From [Actinomadura] parvosata subsp. kistnae (GTDB lineage Bacteria; Actinomycetota; Actinomycetes; Streptosporangiales; Streptosporangiaceae): a stretch of DNA of 64,000 bases. Made by a program: the position numbers and the translations under genes. Below, piece after piece: positions 60,899 through 64,000 of this stretch (position 1 is its first letter; each line of letters opens with the position of its first letter). The notes under the pieces are model-generated. The model ran no database searches. It was not told the origin of the DNA and worked only from the letters and a program-made list of their open reading frames with translations. The DNA lies in NCBI RefSeq assembly GCF_900323885.1, contig NZ_OOHJ01000022.1, positions 310,001 to 374,000 on the forward strand, read 5' to 3'.

Positions 60899-62134
60899 TC
60901 AGCGGAGGAACACCGGAAGCGCCGCCAGGCCGTTGGACAGGACCGAGGGCAGCATCATCAGTTCCCCGGCAGGCGCGGCCAGGCGCAGGCGGGGGAACCG
61001 GCTCAGGAGAATGCCCAGCGCGAGCCTGGCTTCCAGGCGGGCCAGGGGCGCGCCCACGCAGTGGTGCACGCCGTGCCCGAAGGCGATGTGGGCGGGGCCG
61101 TCGCGGGTGATGTCCAGGATGTCACCCCCGGGGAACCGGGCCGGGTCGCGGTTGGCCGCGAGCAGGCCGATGAACACCGGCTCGCCCGGGGGGATGGTCA
61201 CCCCGGCGACGTCCACCGGCTCGGTGGCGATGTAGGGCACGGTGGTCTGCAACGGGCCGTCGTAGCGCAGCAGCTCCTCGATGGCCGGTTCGAGCAGCTC
61301 GGGCCGCTCGCGCACCAGGGCCAGCTGGTCGGGGTGGGCGAGCAGGGAGCGCACGCAGTTGCCGATCATGTGCACGGTGGTCTCGTGCCCCGCGACCAGC
61401 AGCAGGAACATCAGCGAAGTCAGCTCGTCCTCGCTCAGCCGGTCCGCGCCGTCGCGGGCCGCGATCAGGTCGGAGAGCAGGTCGTCCTGAGGCTCGGCCC
61501 GGCGCAGCGCGATCAGCTCCCGGGTGAACCGCAGGACCTCCAGTGTCGAGTGCCGGTACTCCTCGAAAGAGCACAAGGCGGCCGCCATGAGGGGTGGGGT
61601 CCAGGAACGGAGGTCCGCCGCGGTGTCCTCGGGGATACCGATCAGCTCGCACAGGACGATGATCGGCAGCGGGGCCGCCAGCGCCGGCACCAGGTCCACC
61701 GGGCCGCGCCCGTCTGGCCCCGCCTCACGCTCCGCCTCGGTCAGCAGGGCGTGGGTGACCTGCTCGATGCGCGGCGCCATGCGCTCCACTCTGCGCCGGC
61801 TCAGCGCCGAGCCCACCAGCCGGCGCAGCCGCCCGTGGTCGGGCGGATCGGTGTACAGCATGTGGGTGTGCGCGGCCCGCGCCACCTCATCGCCCAGTTC
61901 CTTCACGTACCTGGCGTTGCGCCAGCCCCCCTTGACCATGCGCGGGTCCGCCAGCAGCGCCCTGGCTGCCGCGTGCCCGGTGACCAGCCAGATGGCACTG
62001 CTGCCCGCCGTCTCCAGCCGGTGCACCGGACCGGCCTCGGTGAGCGCGGCGTAGACCGCGTGCCGCTCTCCCGCTCCGACCGCCCGGAACGGATCGAGAG
62101 AAGCGGTGGTGTTCGAGATCGGAGGTGAGGACAT
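60899..62134 (-). CDS. Cytochrome P450
   Basis: 411 aa from ATG 62134 (AAGGAG 5 bases upstream). The heme loop is FGHGVHHCVGAPLAR, the I-helix LLLVAGHETT, and the K-helix EELLR. Typical of CYP105/CYP107-like secondary-metabolite hydroxylases of actinomycetes. Stands alone; unrelated in detail to the P450 at 14356, whose I-helix differs. Confidence 0.94.
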   Translation of the reverse strand: MSSPPISNTTASLDPFRAVGAGERHAVYAALTEAGPVHRLETAGSSAIWLVTGHAAARALLADPRMVKGGWRNARYVKELGDEVARAAHTHMLYTDPPDHGRLRRLVGSALSRRRVERMAPRIEQVTHALLTEAEREAGPDGRGPVDLVPALAAPLPIIVLCELIGIPEDTAADLRSWTPPLMAAALCSFEEYRHSTLEVLRFTRELIALRRAEPQDDLLSDLIAARDGADRLSEDELTSLMFLLLVAGHETTVHMIGNCVRSLLAHPDQLALVRERPELLEPAIEELLRYDGPLQTTVPYIATEPVDVAGVTIPPGEPVFIGLLAANRDPARFPGGDILDITRDGPAHIAFGHGVHHCVGAPLARLEARLALGILLSRFPRLRLAAPAGELMMLPSVLSNGLAALPVFLR

Positions 62135-62699
62135 GCGGGCTCCTTCGAGGCTCGGTGCATGTGCGGCTGCCCGGGGGCACGGACGCGTTCCAGGACCGGG
62201 ACATCTCCCTGGCGCCGGGAACCGGAAACCATGGACAGCGGGTTTCCGCGAAGAGGAGAAGCCGGCGCCTTCCTTTGCGGGCGTACTCGTGCTCACGCAT
62301 CCCTGTCCGATGGCGAGGGAAATGTAAGCGGGCCCATGGGCCAGAACAAAGACCAGAAACTGACCACAGGTCGATTCCGACGGTATGCCGTGCCGCGGCG
62401 GCATTCACCGGCCCCGCGGCCGCCGCACTGCCCGCGACCATGGTGTCGGCATACCGATGCCGGTCCGAACGGCCTTTCCCGGCTTTCGCGCGATGGCCTC
62501 CTCCTCATTTCCGGTCGATTCGTCTGACGCCGGAAACCTCATGCGACCGGGGTGTGGCGGAATCTGTCCATTCTGCTGACCAATGAATGCTCATTTCGTG
62601 GTCGCGGGCGAACGCCTGATGGGCGTCCGTTTTGCGGCCAGGCCGGCCGCGTGCCACACTGCTGCCGAACTCCGCCGAGATAAAGCTAAGGTCTTTGCC
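62135..62699. other. Divergent intergenic region, no gene seen
   Basis: 565 bases between the P450 and the ATP-binding regulator. Short frames only. It should hold both promoters; no clear operator was found. Confidence 0.5.
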
Positions 62700-64000
62700 A
62701 TGTCAAAGCAGGAGTCCGGCCAGGGCCTTCCGCTGCTGAGGACGCGACTGCACCGCGCGGCGGCGGCCACGTTCGTCGGCCGGCGGCAGGAGCTGCAGAC
62801 CTTCCGATCGGCGCTGGAGGGCGATGACGTCAGTGTGCTCTACGTCCACGGCCCCGGTGGCATCGGCAAGTCAGCCCTGCTGCGCCGCTTCGCCGACGAG
62901 GCGATCGCGGCCGGGCGGACGGTGGTCCAGCTCGACGGCCGGACCGTCAACGCCACGCCGGAGGCGTTCGGGGCCGAGGCCGAGGTGGTGTTGCGTGATG
63001 AGCACGTCGTGCTGCTGGTCGACACCTTCGAGCTGATCCAGGGGCTGGAGGGCTGGCTGCGCGAGCGGTTCTTGCCACGGTTGCCGGTCGGGGCGCTGGT
63101 CGTGCTGGCCGGGAGGAACCCGCCCGACATCCGCTGGCGTGCCGACCCGAGCTGGGCCGGCGCCCTGAAGGTCGTGCAGCTCGGCGAGCTGGCCGCCGAC
63201 GAGGCCCGCGCGCTGGTGGACGCCCGTGGCGTCGCCGACGGCCTGCGGGAGCCACTCCTGTCCTTCGCGGGCGGTCATCCGCTGGCGCTGTCGCTGGGCG
63301 CGGCGGTCGCCGCCGGGGACGAGCGGGCGAGCAGCCGGTGGACGCCCAGCCAGGACGTGATCGGCACCCTGCTGGATCAGCTCGTCGGCGACCCGCCCAC
63401 GCCCGCCCACCAGCGCGCTCTGGAGGTGTGCGCGCATGTGCACATGACGACGGAGGAGCTGCTGCGGGCGGTGCTGCCGGCGGACGACGATGTCCGCGGG
63501 TTGTTCTCCTGGTTGCGGCGGCTGCCGTTCGTCGAGGTCGGCACGCAGGGCCTGCATCCGCACGACGTGGTCCGCGACCTGCTGGAGGCCGACCTGCGCT
63601 GGCGCGACCCGGCGGGTTACGTACGGATGCACGAGCGCATCCACACCCACTTCGCCGAGAAGATCCGCACCGTGCCGGACGCGGAGGTCCCGGCCGTCGC
63701 CAGGGCGCTGGTCTTCCTCCGCCGCAACGACCCGGTGACGGCCGGCTTCTATTCGCACTGGCATGGCCAGGGCGAGGTCCAGGAGGAAGCCTTCGTCCCA
63801 GGGGACGTCGAGGGCCTGCTCCGGGTGGCCGCCATCGAGAGCGAGGAGTCGGCGGAGGCGGCCCTGTTCTGGGCGCGACGGCAGCCCACGGCGTTCCGGG
63901 TCTACCGCCTGACCAGGACCGGCGAGCCGGTGGCGTACCTCGCCTGGTTGCGGCTGCAGGAGCCCGACGAGTCCGAGCTCGACGCCGACCCGATCGTGGC
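62700..64000 (+). CDS. Large ATP-binding (AAA/STAND-like) regulator, 3' end outside window
   Basis: From ATG 62700 (AAGG 8 bases upstream) 433 codons are open to the window edge. The N-terminus has FVGRRQELQTF and Walker A VHGPGGIGKSALLRRF, with Walker B VVLLVDTFELI and a sensor-like GALVVLAGRN. Helical segments follow (GGHPLALSLGAAV, LHPHDVVRDLLEADL). Such proteins usually end in a LuxR HTH and activate secondary metabolism, but that end is not visible. Confidence 0.85.
   Translation, partial: MSKQESGQGLPLLRTRLHRAAAATFVGRRQELQTFRSALEGDDVSVLYVHGPGGIGKSALLRRFADEAIAAGRTVVQLDGRTVNATPEAFGAEAEVVLRDEHVVLLVDTFELIQGLEGWLRERFLPRLPVGALVVLAGRNPPDIRWRADPSWAGALKVVQLGELAADEARALVDARGVADGLREPLLSFAGGHPLALSLGAAVAAGDERASSRWTPSQDVIGTLLDQLVGDPPTPAHQRALEVCAHVHMTTEELLRAVLPADDDVRGLFSWLRRLPFVEVGTQGLHPHDVVRDLLEADLRWRDPAGYVRMHERIHTHFAEKIRTVPDAEVPAVARALVFLRRNDPVTAGFYSHWHGQGEVQEEAFVPGDVEGLLRVAAIESEESAEAALFWARRQPTAFRVYRLTRTGEPVAYLAWLRLQEPDESELDADPIV

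Overview
The window is about 72% GC DNA with strong third-position GC bias, GTG starts and many 4-base ATGA/GTGA gene overlaps. Mycothiol-type, F420-type, DUF397 and ZAS anti-sigma genes point to a filamentous actinomycete, probably Streptosporangiales or Streptomycetales (Nonomuraea-like; genus not provable from the sequence).

Layout. 1-4.7 kb: a partial GIFT-like gene, an orphan NarL regulator, and a Ser/Thr kinase coupled to a membrane-anchored protease-like protein that has lost its catalytic residues. 4.8-9.1 kb: hydantoinase/oxoprolinase-type hyuA (two apparent frameshifts) and hyuB. 9.05-12.7 kb: a btuFCD-cbiZ cobalamin uptake and salvage operon under a clear cobalamin riboswitch. 12.7-17.3 kb: a tightly overlapping five-gene operon (PhyH dioxygenase, phosphotriesterase-like hydrolase, P450, SDR, Gfo/Idh). 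17.3-21.8 kb: an RHH/Doc-like toxin-antitoxin pair, an LLM flavin oxidoreductase, a histidine phosphatase, a sigma region-2-only protein with a ZAS-MDMPI protein, and a NIPSNAP-like protein. 21.9-23.8 kb: a WhiJ-type trio (DUF397, XRE, RsbW-like ATPase). 23.9-26.3 kb: a helicase-associated-domain protein. 26.3-30.3 kb: a siderophore ABC system with iron boxes in the divergent promoter. 30.3-53 kb: mostly housekeeping and regulatory genes: two TetR systems, FAD oxidoreductase, M20 peptidase, GroES-like protein, a second phosphotriesterase-like protein, a two-component system, an extra secY, a UvrA-like ABC protein, an HxlR/oxidoreductase pair, a MoxR-VWA operon, LysR and a secreted S1 protease. 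53.6-62.1 kb: a tRNA-CAU followed by gene-poor, decayed DNA with a tRNA-Arg 3' half, repeats, a TnpB element and remnants, then a P450. 62.7-64 kb: the start of a large ATP-binding regulator.

The strongest cross-gene signal is one palindrome, CAAGCGCTTG with an extended consensus, placed 18-26 bases before four start codons (hyuA, the PhyH operon, the LLM gene and the NIPSNAP-like gene). I infer one TetR-type regulon that ties these scattered catabolic genes together; its regulator is not recognisable in the window. A second pattern is six single-base deletions in four genes, all at GGCC or G/C-run sites. These may be systematic base-calling errors rather than real pseudogenes. The MoxR/VWA junction carries a 38-bp triplication that creates two chained 13-codon mini-ORFs.
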